Source: an uncultured Bacteroidota bacterium (GTDB lineage Bacteria; Bacteroidota; Bacteroidia; Chitinophagales; Chitinophagaceae). Taken from it: a DNA stretch of 33,563 bases. Position numbers and translations under genes: made by a program. The stretch covers positions 1-33,563 of the forward strand of contig CAIRTW010000293.1 of the NCBI GenBank assembly GCA_903881585.1. The letters are read 5' to 3'. The notes beneath the pieces are model-generated. The model worked only from the letters and a program-made list of their open reading frames with translations, was not told where the DNA came from and ran no database searches. This document shows, piece by piece, positions 1 through 7,496 of the stretch; positions within the stretch are counted from its first letter, which is position 1, and each line of letters starts with the position of its first letter.

Positions 1-43
1 ATTATTAGAGTTCTGGCAACGTTTTCTTATACTCATCGAAATT

Positions 44-67
44 GCCGCCTATAGGCGGCCCCTTTTT
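44..67 (+). terminator. Rho-independent terminator of an upstream gene
   Basis: A perfect 16-nt palindrome (GCCGCCTATAGGCGGC, 44-59) is followed by CCCC and a T run (63-67). It would end a plus-strand gene lying left of the window and insulate the flippase gene at 125. Confidence 0.7.
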
Positions 68-78
68 CTGCACCAGTC

Positions 79-109
79 TTTCTGCTCTAGGCAAAGTTCC
101 TTAATTTAG
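79..109 (+). promoter_or_regulatory. Possible Bacteroidota-type promoter of the flippase gene
   Basis: TTTC (79-82), a 19-nt spacer and TAATTTAG (102-109) resemble the TTTG-N19-TAnnTTTG promoter of this phylum with one mismatch in each box. The start codon follows only about 15 nt later, so the leader would be very short. Inference from spacing only. Confidence 0.3.
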
Positions 110-124
110 AGCTGATATATTTTA

Positions 125-1450
125 ATGGCGCGATTCAAACTTTCAGATCTCAATAACAAACACTTCCTTTCCCTTGCAGGAAACGGTGTTATAGCCGTGC
201 TGGGGTTCGTGCTGATGATGCTTTATGCGCGTTGGCTGTCGCTGGCAGATACTGGTATCTGGTTCTACTTCGCTGTTATCTACAACCTGGGCGATGCGGT
301 GCGTAACGGTTTCCTGGGCACGGCTACTATTAAGTTTTACGCGGGTACATCACCGCAGCGGGGCAGGGAGGTACTGGGTTCGGTATGGTTCCTGGCTATG
401 ACCGTAACGGCGGTGCTGGTGGCGGCCACGCTTCCGTTCATCCCCTTCATAGGCGATGGGGCAAATATAGAGCTCACCACTACCATCCGCTGGTTTGGGC
501 CTACGTTTATCAGTTCGCTGCCGTTCAATCTTATCTTCTGGGTGCTGGTGGCCGAGGAGAAGTATGGCAAGATACTGTGGCTGCGGCTCATAAACAGCGG
601 TTCCATGATCATCTATATATTCGTGCTGATACTGCTCAAAAAGATGTCGCTGGATGCGCTGCTGTGGTGCAACTTCCTTACCAACTGCCTCACCAGCATT
701 GTGGGGTTGGCATGGGGACTGGGCAAGTTTCGCAGCTATTTCGCCCGGTCGTGGGCATGCGTTATGGAGCTGGTGCACTTTGGTAAGTACAGCCTCGGTT
801 CCACTGCGGCATCCAAGCTCTTCAGCAGCGCCGACTCCTTTATTATCACTTCCATGCTGGGACCTGCGGCGCTTGCTATCTATACCGTGCCGCTGAAACT
901 GATGGAGCTGGTGGAGTTTATACTCCGGAGTTTTGTAAGCACCGGCATGTCGGGTATGGCGATAGCTTATAACAAGAACGACATTCACCAGACCACCTAT
1001 ATCTTCAAGAAGTACACAGGTATGCTCACCCTGGCATTTGTGCCGCTTACGGTCTTTGTTCTGATCTTCTCCGACCTTATTATACACCTCATAGGCGGCG
1101 GCAAGTATGTGAATACCGATGCCGCCAACATCTTCCGCATACTCATGGTGCTGGCACTGTCTTACCCCCTCGACCGCTTCATAGGGGTGACGCTGGATAT
1201 TATTCACAAGCCCATCTTTAATCTTTACAAAGTGCTCATCATGCTGGCCTTCGATGTGGCGGGCGACCTTACCGGCCTGGCCATTTTTAAGAGCCTGTAT
1301 GCTGTTGCATTCGCATCCTTCCTGGTTATGTCTTCCGGCATTATCTTCGGGAAGATGAAGCTGGACAAATACCTGAAGCTGCCCCCGCTGCCCGATATAC
1401 TGCGGTTTGGGTATGTGGAGCTGAAGTTGCTGGTGAGGAAGGTCGTCTGA
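125..1450 (+). CDS. Polysaccharide/oligosaccharide flippase (Wzx-like, MVF superfamily)
   Basis: A 441-residue polytopic inner-membrane protein with about a dozen hydrophobic segments. It starts with a short charged N-terminus, then a Gly- and Leu-rich first helix (residues about 17-37). The pattern, including the ARWLSLADTGIWF stretch after helix 1, is that of the Polysacc_synt/MATE-like family, which moves lipid-linked oligosaccharides across the cytoplasmic membrane. Length is normal for the family. It starts at ATG 125 just after an upstream terminator, so it probably has its own promoter. No glycosyltransferase or polymerase gene is adjacent, so the cargo (O-antigen, exopolysaccharide or lipid II) cannot be told from context. 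Confidence 0.8.
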   Translation: MARFKLSDLNNKHFLSLAGNGVIAVLGFVLMMLYARWLSLADTGIWFYFAVIYNLGDAVRNGFLGTATIKFYAGTSPQRGREVLGSVWFLAMTVTAVLVAATLPFIPFIGDGANIELTTTIRWFGPTFISSLPFNLIFWVLVAEEKYGKILWLRLINSGSMIIYIFVLILLKKMSLDALLWCNFLTNCLTSIVGLAWGLGKFRSYFARSWACVMELVHFGKYSLGSTAASKLFSSADSFIITSMLGPAALAIYTVPLKLMELVEFILRSFVSTGMSGMAIAYNKNDIHQTTYIFKKYTGMLTLAFVPLTVFVLIFSDLIIHLIGGGKYVNTDAANIFRILMVLALSYPLDRFIGVTLDIIHKPIFNLYKVLIMLAFDVAGDLTGLAIFKSLYAVAFASFLVMSSGIIFGKMKLDKYLKLPPLPDILRFGYVELKLLVRKVV

Positions 1451-1457
1451 ACTTCAG

Positions 1458-1479
1458 ACCGGCCTACCGGCAGGCCGGT
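1458..1479. repeat. REP-like palindrome, GCCTACCGGCAGGC core
   Basis: Arms ACCGGCCT and AGGCCGGT flank ACCGGC, directly behind the flippase stop codon. The 14-nt core GCCTACCGGCAGGC recurs inverted at 27664-27677, and a relative lies inside mpl near 19205-19245. It may act as a 3'-end hairpin, but no T run follows. Confidence 0.65.
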
Positions 1480-1574
1480 TAGCCGTGAATAGCCGATTTA
1501 CTATGAAGCTAAGTACCTAAACTTCTCTACTGAGATCGTTGCAAGCACTATCTTTACTGCCTTATTTTACAACG

Positions 1575-2363
1575 ATGAAAATAAAAATGTTCCAGGTAGA
1601 TGCTTTTACAGAGCGGCTGTTTGGCGGCAACCCGGCGGCGGTGTGCCTGCTGGATAGGTGGCTGCCGGAAGATGTGATGCAGTGGATAGCTGCGGAGAAT
1701 AACCTGGCGGAAACGGCTTTCGTGCTGGGTGAGGGCAGCGGTTATGAAATACGATGGTTTACCCCGGCGGTGGAGGTGGACCTATGCGGCCATGCCACCC
1801 TGGCATCGGCCCATGTGGTGTTCCATTATGTTGGGCACAAGGATGCGGAGATCGTGTTTTCATCGCGGCTGAGCGGCCTGCTGAAGGTGCGGCGGGATGG
1901 TGGCTTGCTCACGCTGGACTTCCCGGCGGATAGTTATGAGAAGGTGGCTACACCACCGGCGCTTACTGCGGCCCTGGGCATAGAGCCCATGGAGACCTAC
2001 CGCGGCAAGACGGACTATATGGCGGTGCTGCCGTCGGAGCAGGCGGTAAAGGATGTGAAGCCGGATTTCGCTGCGCTGGGCAACATAAAGGATTGCAGGG
2101 GTGTGATCATTACCGCTGAGGGTACGAGCGCTGATTTTGTGTCGCGGTTCTTTGCGCCACAGTCGGGCATAAATGAGGATCCGGTAACTGGTTCGGCGCA
2201 TACTACGCTTACGCCCTACTGGGCGGGTGTATTGGGCAAGAATGAGCTGACTGCGCTGCAACTCTCTGAGAGAAAAGGGCACCTATGGTGCAAACACAAT
2301 GGCAGCAGGGTAGCTATCAGCGGCCATGCGGTTACTTATATGCAGGGAGAGATCGAGGTTTAG
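1575..2363 (+). CDS. PhzF family phenazine biosynthesis-like isomerase/epimerase
   Basis: A 262-residue protein of the PhzF/DapF fold. It opens with MKIKMFQVDAFTERLFGGNP, the family's first strand and glycine loop. NNLAETAFV carries the conserved catalytic Glu, CGHATLASAHVV is the second signature, and GINEDPVTGSAH the third. PhzF proteins are cytoplasmic isomerases; outside phenazine clusters their substrates are mostly unknown, and no phenazine genes are nearby. The frame stays open back to 1539, but the extra twelve residues do not fit the family, so I use ATG 1575. It converges with recQ across a repeat-rich 100-bp spacer. Confidence 0.88.
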   Translation: MKIKMFQVDAFTERLFGGNPAAVCLLDRWLPEDVMQWIAAENNLAETAFVLGEGSGYEIRWFTPAVEVDLCGHATLASAHVVFHYVGHKDAEIVFSSRLSGLLKVRRDGGLLTLDFPADSYEKVATPPALTAALGIEPMETYRGKTDYMAVLPSEQAVKDVKPDFAALGNIKDCRGVIITAEGTSADFVSRFFAPQSGINEDPVTGSAHTTLTPYWAGVLGKNELTALQLSERKGHLWCKHNGSRVAISGHAVTYMQGEIEV

Positions 2364-2413
2364 GAGGCAGTGGCAGTTCGCAGTCGGTAGTTCACAGTTG
2401 GCAGTTTACAGCA
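2364..2413. repeat. Degenerate tandem CAGTT-type intergenic repeat
   Basis: After the PhzF stop the DNA consists of loosely repeated units of about 10 nt such as GGCAGTTCGCAGT, CGGTAGTTCACAGT and TGGCAGTTTACAGC. It has no coding character. A second degenerate block (TTTTGAATTTTTAC type) follows at 2440-2468. Confidence 0.55.
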
Positions 2414-2415
2414 GA

Positions 2416-2446
2416 AAAAATCCCGATAGAAACTACCAGGATTTTT
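2416..2446. terminator. Bidirectional terminator between PhzF and RecQ
   Basis: AAAAATCC (2416-2423) pairs with GGATTTTT (2439-2446), with a further inner TAG/CTA pairing. The A run and T run at the two edges make it usable from both sides, which suits the convergent neighbours. Confidence 0.6.
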
Positions 2447-2466
2447 GAATTTTTACTTTTGAATTT

Positions 2467-4692
2467 CTAATTCGCGTATTCGCTCATGAACTTGATGCGC
2501 ATCATTTTGAGGTGTTCAACGCTTACGTCGCGGTCTTTGAACTCTTCAAATGCGCTGTCCATATCATCATCATGGCTGCTGCGGAAGTAGTCGAAAATGT
2601 CTTCTTGTTCGTTCTCGTCCAGTTCCTGCTCCAGGCAGTAGTCCAGGTTCAGGCGGGTGCCGCTGGCTACTATGGTTTCCATCTCCACCAGCAGGTCGGG
2701 CAGCGATAAGCCCTTGTTTTTGGCAATGGTTTCCAGCGGTATCTTCTTATCTATGTTCTGAATGATAAACACCTTCATGCCGCTCTTGTTCACCACGCTC
2801 TTCATTATGAAGTCATCGGGTTTTTCTATCTCGTTTTCCTCTACATACTTGGCTATGAGGTCCACGAATTTGCGCCCGTAACGCACTGCCTTGCCCTTGC
2901 TCACACCAGCTATCTTTTCCAGCTCTTCGAGGGTGGTGGGGTAGTTTGTGGCCATATCTTCCAGCGAGTTTTCGAGGAAGATAACGAATGGTGGCAGGTT
3001 CTTTTCTTTAGCTGTTTGCTTGCGCAGGTCTTTCAGCATCTCAAACAATACCGTGTCGGTAGTAGCGGGTGCGCCGCTGCTTGCTTCTTCTTCGTCGGCA
3101 GTCGTTTCTTCGTACTTATGGTTGAGGGCAACCATGATAGAGTACGGCTTCTTGTGGAATTTCCGTCCTTTGTCTGTTATTTTAAGCAGGCCATATTCTT
3201 CTATGTCCTTGCGCACCATGCCTTCCAGCATCATCTGGCGGATTAGTGAGTTCCAGAAGTTGGCGTCCATCTCCATGATGATGCCGGAGCCAAAGGATTT
3301 CAGCTTATCGTGGCGGAATGTTTGTATCTGCGGGTTAGACTTGCCGAGGATGATGTTCACTACATAGTCTATGCCGAAACGCTCATCCAGCTCGGTAATG
3401 GTGTCGAGGGTGATTTTTATACTGTCTTTTACTTCCAGCTTTTCTTTGGGGTGCAGGCAGTTATCGCAATTGCTGCAGTTCTCATTCTTATATGCCTCGC
3501 CAAAGTAGTGTAGCAGCAGCTTTCTGCGGCAAACGCCGCTTTCTACGTATGCCAGTGTTTCAGAGATCAGCTGGCCGCCCATTTCGCGCTCGCTTAGGGG
3601 CTTGTCGCGCATCAGGTGCTCCAGTTTCTGCACGTCTTTTATAGAGTAGAGCAGCATACACTTGCCTTCCATACCGTCACGGCCTGCGCGGCCGGTTTCC
3701 TGGTAGTAGTTCTCCAGCGATTTGGGGATGTTGTAGTGTATTACAAAGCGCACATCGGGCTTATCTATGCCCATACCAAATGCTATGGTTGCCACGATCA
3801 CGTCCACTTTCTCCATCAGGAACTGGTCCTGCCGCTGCGAGCGCAGCGGGCCTTCCAGCCCCGCATGGTAGGCCACAGCGCTGATGCCATTGGCCACGAG
3901 TGTTTGCGCCAGCTCTTCGGTAGTTTTCCGGTTAAGTGTGTATATAATGCCGCTCTTGCCCTTCATGGTATTGATGAACTTCACCATGTTTTTGAGCGTC
4001 TGTTCCTTGGTGCCCTTAGGGACGATCTCGTAATAAAGGTTGGGGCGGTTAAATGAATCAATGAAGATATTAGCGTCGTGCAGTTCCAGGTTTTTCACGA
4101 TGTCGTCCTGCACCTTGGGGGTAGCAGTGGCTGTGAGCGCGATGATAGGCAGGTCCACGTTGATCATATTGATCATATCGCGGAGCTTGCGGTATTCCGG
4201 GCGAAAATCGTGGCCCCACTCAGAGATACAGTGCGCCTCGTCAACGGCTATAAATGATATAGGCAGGTCTGCGAAAAAGTTGATGTTCTCCTGCTTGGTA
4301 AGTGTTTCGGGCGCTACGTAGAGCATCTTTGTTTTGCCCTCGGTAAGGTCCGATTTCACTTTCTTTTGCTGTGCTTTGCTTAGTGTGGAATTAAGAAAAT
4401 GAGCAATATTATCCTGGTCGCTGTAGCCGCGTATGAGGTCAACCTGGTTTTTCATGAGGGCGATAAGCGGGGAAACAATAATAGCTACCCCCTCGCTGAG
4501 CAGCGCCGGCAGCTGGTAGCAGAGCGACTTGCCGCCGCCCGTGGGCATGATCACAAACGTATCCCTGCCGCTGAGTATGCTGGCTATAATTTTCTCCTGC
4601 TCACCCTTGAAGGTATCGAAGCCGAAATATTTATGTAATTCTTTCTTAAGATTAAGTTTCGTATTAGCATTCGCCTTACTGAGAGCTTCCAT
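2467..4692 (-). CDS. recQ: ATP-dependent DNA helicase RecQ
   Basis: A 741-residue superfamily 2 helicase that unwinds DNA 3' to 5' in recombination and fork repair. Walker A is MPTGGGKS (about residues 49-56), the DEAH box is AVDEAHCIS, and motif VI ends in [11 protein letters not shown] RecQ zinc-binding region follows, with Cys residues in [10 protein letters not shown] and ENCSNCDNC. An HRDC domain lies at about 545-625 ([16 protein letters not shown]). The last 100 residues add a helix-turn-helix-like segment and an acidic tail, making it longer than E. coli RecQ (about 610). ATG 4692 is the natural start. It appears to be transcribed alone. Confidence 0.95.
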   Translation of the reverse strand: MEALSKANANTKLNLKKELHKYFGFDTFKGEQEKIIASILSGRDTFVIMPTGGGKSLCYQLPALLSEGVAIIVSPLIALMKNQVDLIRGYSDQDNIAHFLNSTLSKAQQKKVKSDLTEGKTKMLYVAPETLTKQENINFFADLPISFIAVDEAHCISEWGHDFRPEYRKLRDMINMINVDLPIIALTATATPKVQDDIVKNLELHDANIFIDSFNRPNLYYEIVPKGTKEQTLKNMVKFINTMKGKSGIIYTLNRKTTEELAQTLVANGISAVAYHAGLEGPLRSQRQDQFLMEKVDVIVATIAFGMGIDKPDVRFVIHYNIPKSLENYYQETGRAGRDGMEGKCMLLYSIKDVQKLEHLMRDKPLSEREMGGQLISETLAYVESGVCRRKLLLHYFGEAYKNENCSNCDNCLHPKEKLEVKDSIKITLDTITELDERFGIDYVVNIILGKSNPQIQTFRHDKLKSFGSGIIMEMDANFWNSLIRQMMLEGMVRKDIEEYGLLKITDKGRKFHKKPYSIMVALNHKYEETTADEEEASSGAPATTDTVLFEMLKDLRKQTAKEKNLPPFVIFLENSLEDMATNYPTTLEELEKIAGVSKGKAVRYGRKFVDLIAKYVEENEIEKPDDFIMKSVVNKSGMKVFIIQNIDKKIPLETIAKNKGLSLPDLLVEMETIVASGTRLNLDYCLEQELDENEQEDIFDYFRSSHDDDMDSAFEEFKDRDVSVEHLKMMRIKFMSEYAN

Positions 4693-5082
4693 ATACGTTT
4701 TTTAACTAAAAGTTATTAAATCAAGTCATTCGCCAACCTGCCTGCTGCGTGCAGGGCATTTCCGGGTAAAGTGTGGATTTTGAAGGACTGCGAATTTACG
4801 GAAGTTAAAGTAAATAAAATACAGTTAAGATGCAAGTGTTTTGTTATAAAAAGGGGGTTTGTTGTGGTGAATGGGGTATTGTGGTGAATGTGTGTGTTTT
4901 ATAATATCACGCAATTCGTCCCAATTCGGGAGAAGCACGATCTTCATTCAACCCCTTAATCTGCCCGCCGACCTTTTCCCAACGTTACATAGTCGCGATG
5001 TACCTAAAGATCAGCATTGAGCTGTCTTCGGTTTATCTGATTATTATCAGAACATTTTTTAGCTATGAAGAATAAGTCAGGC
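4693..5082. other. 390-bp non-coding region right of recQ
   Basis: No convincing gene. It holds the recQ upstream region (a promoter-like TAAATTCG on the minus strand near 4790), a degenerate palindromic stretch CCTGCCTGCTGCGTGCAGGGC (4738-4758), and a G-rich stretch with a 12-nt direct repeat TTGTGGTGAATG (4862-4873 and 4879-4890). A 40-codon minus-strand ORF (4947-4825) covers that repeat and shows no family resemblance. Confidence 0.5.
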
Positions 5083-6147
5083 CTATTTCAATGCCTGCAA
5101 AAAATACAGCAGTAAGGTTCTGCCTTGCTCCGGGCATGCAGTTCCGAGCCGGTCAAATTCGGATGCGGCTGCGGGGTTTGAAAACGGGTTCTGTAGCTTG
5201 TCACGGTCCATTTCAGTGCCCAGATATGGATAACTGAACCGGAAAGTTTCCCGATGCTGTTCATTAATAAAAAAGGGCGGTTTGGCCATACTTAAGCTGC
5301 CCACTATCTGCTTGGAGGCGTCCATGATCTCCCGTTTGTACGTATTCGGGTTCTGGGCCAGTTTTTTCAGGTGTTTGGCTTTGAGCTTGGTATAAAAATC
5401 AAAATTTTCCTGGATCTGCGCGTAGCGTTTTAATATATCATTGTTGCTTAGTAAGCCTGTGCCGGTAAACTGGGTGCCGTGGCTTTTCAAAAAACGATAT
5501 GCCATATCATATACCAGTTCCGCAGTTGCATTTTTACCTGGCCCACCTTTAAATTCTACGATGCTTGAATGGCTGCCCGGCATAATATCTACGTCCACAT
5601 TCGTACCTGCCGAGAGGGTAGGGTACACCGCCTGGAAACTATCCATTGCAAATGAGCGCAGGTCGTGCTGTGCTAAAACAGCGCTATAGTACCTTATATT
5701 CTGGCTAATAGTAATATTGTTCCAGTTGCTGCCGCCACCGGTGTTAGACCCTGGTACGGGGTCTATAGCAAATATATTTACCGCAATTCTCGACAACGGC
5801 GGCCCCAGCCGCTTCATTTCATTGGCGATCTTCGCGCAGGTTATGGCGCCGCGGCTCCATCCGCACAGGTTTACAACCGTGGGCTGCGGCCTCATCAGGT
5901 ATAGTTTTTCAATGGTACTTTTCACATTCAGCTCCACTCCCGACCCAAATAACAAACCGCCGACAGTACTTGCCCCGCCCGGGTTTGCTGTGCCACCTAA
6001 AAAATTAGGTGTTAAGCTGCCGCTGCCTGGTCCCGCATTGATCATGCATTGACTTACCGGTGAGGTGCTTTTGTGAAGGCGCGCTATAACGTCTCCGCTG
6101 CTGGCATTGTACGCTGTGCCGCAATTGTATATTGTGAAAACGCCCAT
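5083..6147 (-). CDS. Alpha/beta-hydrolase-like protein resembling DUF2235/Tle-type effector lipases
   Basis: A 354-residue protein without signal peptide or membrane segment. The first 200 residues look like an alpha/beta hydrolase: a start MGVFTIYNCGTAYN, a nucleophile elbow NLCGWSRGAITCAKIAN (Ser98), an acid-bearing IFAIDPVPG (Asp129) and a candidate His in MPGSHSSIVE (His193). This arrangement is seen in DUF2235-like and type VI lipase effectors; a link to such effectors is inference. The region after about residue 215 is helical and unassigned. The end (TACPEQGR, then a hydrophobic tail) looks like an in-frame repeat. It is flanked by AT-rich spacers, alone, with no immunity or secretion gene adjacent. 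The substrate is unknown. Confidence 0.6.
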   Translation of the reverse strand: MGVFTIYNCGTAYNASSGDVIARLHKSTSPVSQCMINAGPGSGSLTPNFLGGTANPGGASTVGGLLFGSGVELNVKSTIEKLYLMRPQPTVVNLCGWSRGAITCAKIANEMKRLGPPLSRIAVNIFAIDPVPGSNTGGGSNWNNITISQNIRYYSAVLAQHDLRSFAMDSFQAVYPTLSAGTNVDVDIMPGSHSSIVEFKGGPGKNATAELVYDMAYRFLKSHGTQFTGTGLLSNNDILKRYAQIQENFDFYTKLKAKHLKKLAQNPNTYKREIMDASKQIVGSLSMAKPPFFINEQHRETFRFSYPYLGTEMDRDKLQNPFSNPAAASEFDRLGTACPEQGRTLLLYFLQALK

Positions 6148-6297
6148 TATTTTTTAATTTAAGAGGTACAAAATCATGCTAATTTAAAAAAAGCTATTGA
6201 TACTTTACACTCATATATGTAATTATTTTCGTGCTCACACGCTCCCAATGGTTTAGCGATCAGTGTCTGCAATAGTGGTAGCCTGTACCTGATCAGG

Positions 6298-7452
6298 TCA
6301 GATAATGCGTTCCGCCCGGGGAGAAGCGGTGTCTATCCCGGTGATCGCCACTATGCCGGGTTTTTTGCCAACCTCTATGGTACCGAGATCCGGCATTTGC
6401 AGGGCGAGCGCACCATTGCGGGTGCCCCATGTTAGCAGTGTTTCCCAACTGATATGCGGGTAGCGCTGCTTTATGGTTTGCAGCTCTGATAATATAGATA
6501 GTTGATGATTAGAAGCAAGGCTGTCGGTGCCGATACAGATATTGGCACCCTCGCTGATGAACATATCTACGTCGGGCAGTGTGTTTTCTATGTATAGATT
6601 GGCATTGGGGCAGAAGCACCAGTACACGTATTTTAGGCGGCTATGGGCGAATTGTACATCTTCGCGAGGGGTGAAGGTATTGTGTACAAAGATGAATGGA
6701 TGGGCAGGCGACAGCCAAGGCAGGTATGATTGCAGGGATGAAACGCCGGTGGGTGTGAAGAAACTGTCATCCACACCGAGCGTCAGTAGCAGGTCTCGCA
6801 AACCACCTTCTTTTCTGATGTAGAATTTATTCTCCTCCTCGCTTTCCTGGTTGTGTATAGAGATAACGGCATCGCCTGTGTGTGCATCTATGAGCCGGAA
6901 CAGTGGTGATGAAACGGAGTAGGGTGCATGGGGTATAATGGCTTGTTTCAGTTTAGCTACCTGCTGTGCAGCGAATGTCTCGTAGGTACTTGTCGCGAAA
7001 CCAAAGGCTTTTGGCGCATTTGCCTCAGTAAAACCGATAGATTCTACAAAGGTGTAAAAACTGAGCTGGCCCAGGGCGCGTACATCGAGCGTATCGGTAG
7101 TGTTCGCAATATCGCCAACCGCTACAACGCCATTTTGTAGCAGTTCGTTATATGCACTATGGCGGGCTGTTTTCTTTTGTTCATCCGTGAAATCGTTGCG
7201 GTGCCGGGGGATAGTTTTTAGAAAAGGTATGAGGCCGGTATGTTCGGGTACTACTCCCTTCATGTGCGATAGCTCCAGGTGGCAATGCGCGTTCACAAAG
7301 CCGGGGGCAATGATGCCATCGTACGTGATCGTGTCTTTGGTTGGGGTCTCGTGGATGGCTACGATGGTACCGTCTCCCGCCACTTCTATAGTGGTTCCTT
7401 CGGGCAGCCATTTGTGGCCGTTGTGGATGCGGGGTGCGGTTAGGAAACTCAT
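6298..7452 (-). CDS. Amidohydrolase family protein (metal-dependent deaminase/hydrolase)
   Basis: A 384-residue TIM-barrel amidohydrolase of the ATZ/TRZ, SAH-deaminase or aminofutalosine-deaminase type. Metal ligands are visible in order: GFVNAHCHLELS (HxH), HAPYSVSSP, ISIHNQESEEE, FVHNT, and the catalytic Asp in CIGTDSLASN. An N-terminal beta-sandwich strand set comes first and closes near the C-terminus with GTIEVGKKPGIVAI. An alternative GTG at 7488 would add twelve residues encoded by a hairpin repeat, so I choose ATG 7452. It lies 44 nt behind the pseudouridine synthase gene on the same strand and is probably co-transcribed. The exact substrate (aminodeoxyfutalosine, S-adenosylhomocysteine or guanine-like) cannot be decided. 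Confidence 0.82.
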   Translation of the reverse strand: MSFLTAPRIHNGHKWLPEGTTIEVAGDGTIVAIHETPTKDTITYDGIIAPGFVNAHCHLELSHMKGVVPEHTGLIPFLKTIPRHRNDFTDEQKKTARHSAYNELLQNGVVAVGDIANTTDTLDVRALGQLSFYTFVESIGFTEANAPKAFGFATSTYETFAAQQVAKLKQAIIPHAPYSVSSPLFRLIDAHTGDAVISIHNQESEEENKFYIRKEGGLRDLLLTLGVDDSFFTPTGVSSLQSYLPWLSPAHPFIFVHNTFTPREDVQFAHSRLKYVYWCFCPNANLYIENTLPDVDMFISEGANICIGTDSLASNHQLSILSELQTIKQRYPHISWETLLTWGTRNGALALQMPDLGTIEVGKKPGIVAITGIDTASPRAERII

Positions 7453-7459
7453 ATTGTAT

Positions 7460-7492
7460 AGGTGTGGCACACTTCTAAAGTGTGCCACACCT
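7460..7492. repeat. Perfect 15-bp stem / 3-nt loop hairpin between two co-directional genes
   Basis: AGGTGTGGCACACTT (7460-7474), loop CTA, then AAGTGTGCCACACCT (7478-7492), a perfect inverted repeat. It fills the gap between the pseudouridine synthase stop (7497) and the amidohydrolase ATG (7452). No T run follows, so it is more likely a REP-like element or processing/attenuation hairpin than a classical terminator. Confidence 0.8.
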
Positions 7493-7496
7493 GGGG

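Noticed and set aside
350..1207. Long minus-strand ORF opposite the flippase gene
   Set aside because: Its composition is His/Gln/Arg-rich with no family pattern; it is the shadow of the flippase coding frame.
1575..2363. Phenazine biosynthesis cluster around the PhzF-like gene
   Set aside because: No other phenazine genes are near; PhzF-like proteins are common outside phenazine producers.
4825..4947. 40-residue minus-strand ORF in the recQ-hydrolase spacer
   Set aside because: It covers a direct repeat, has no promoter-like box or family pattern, and is too short to separate from chance.
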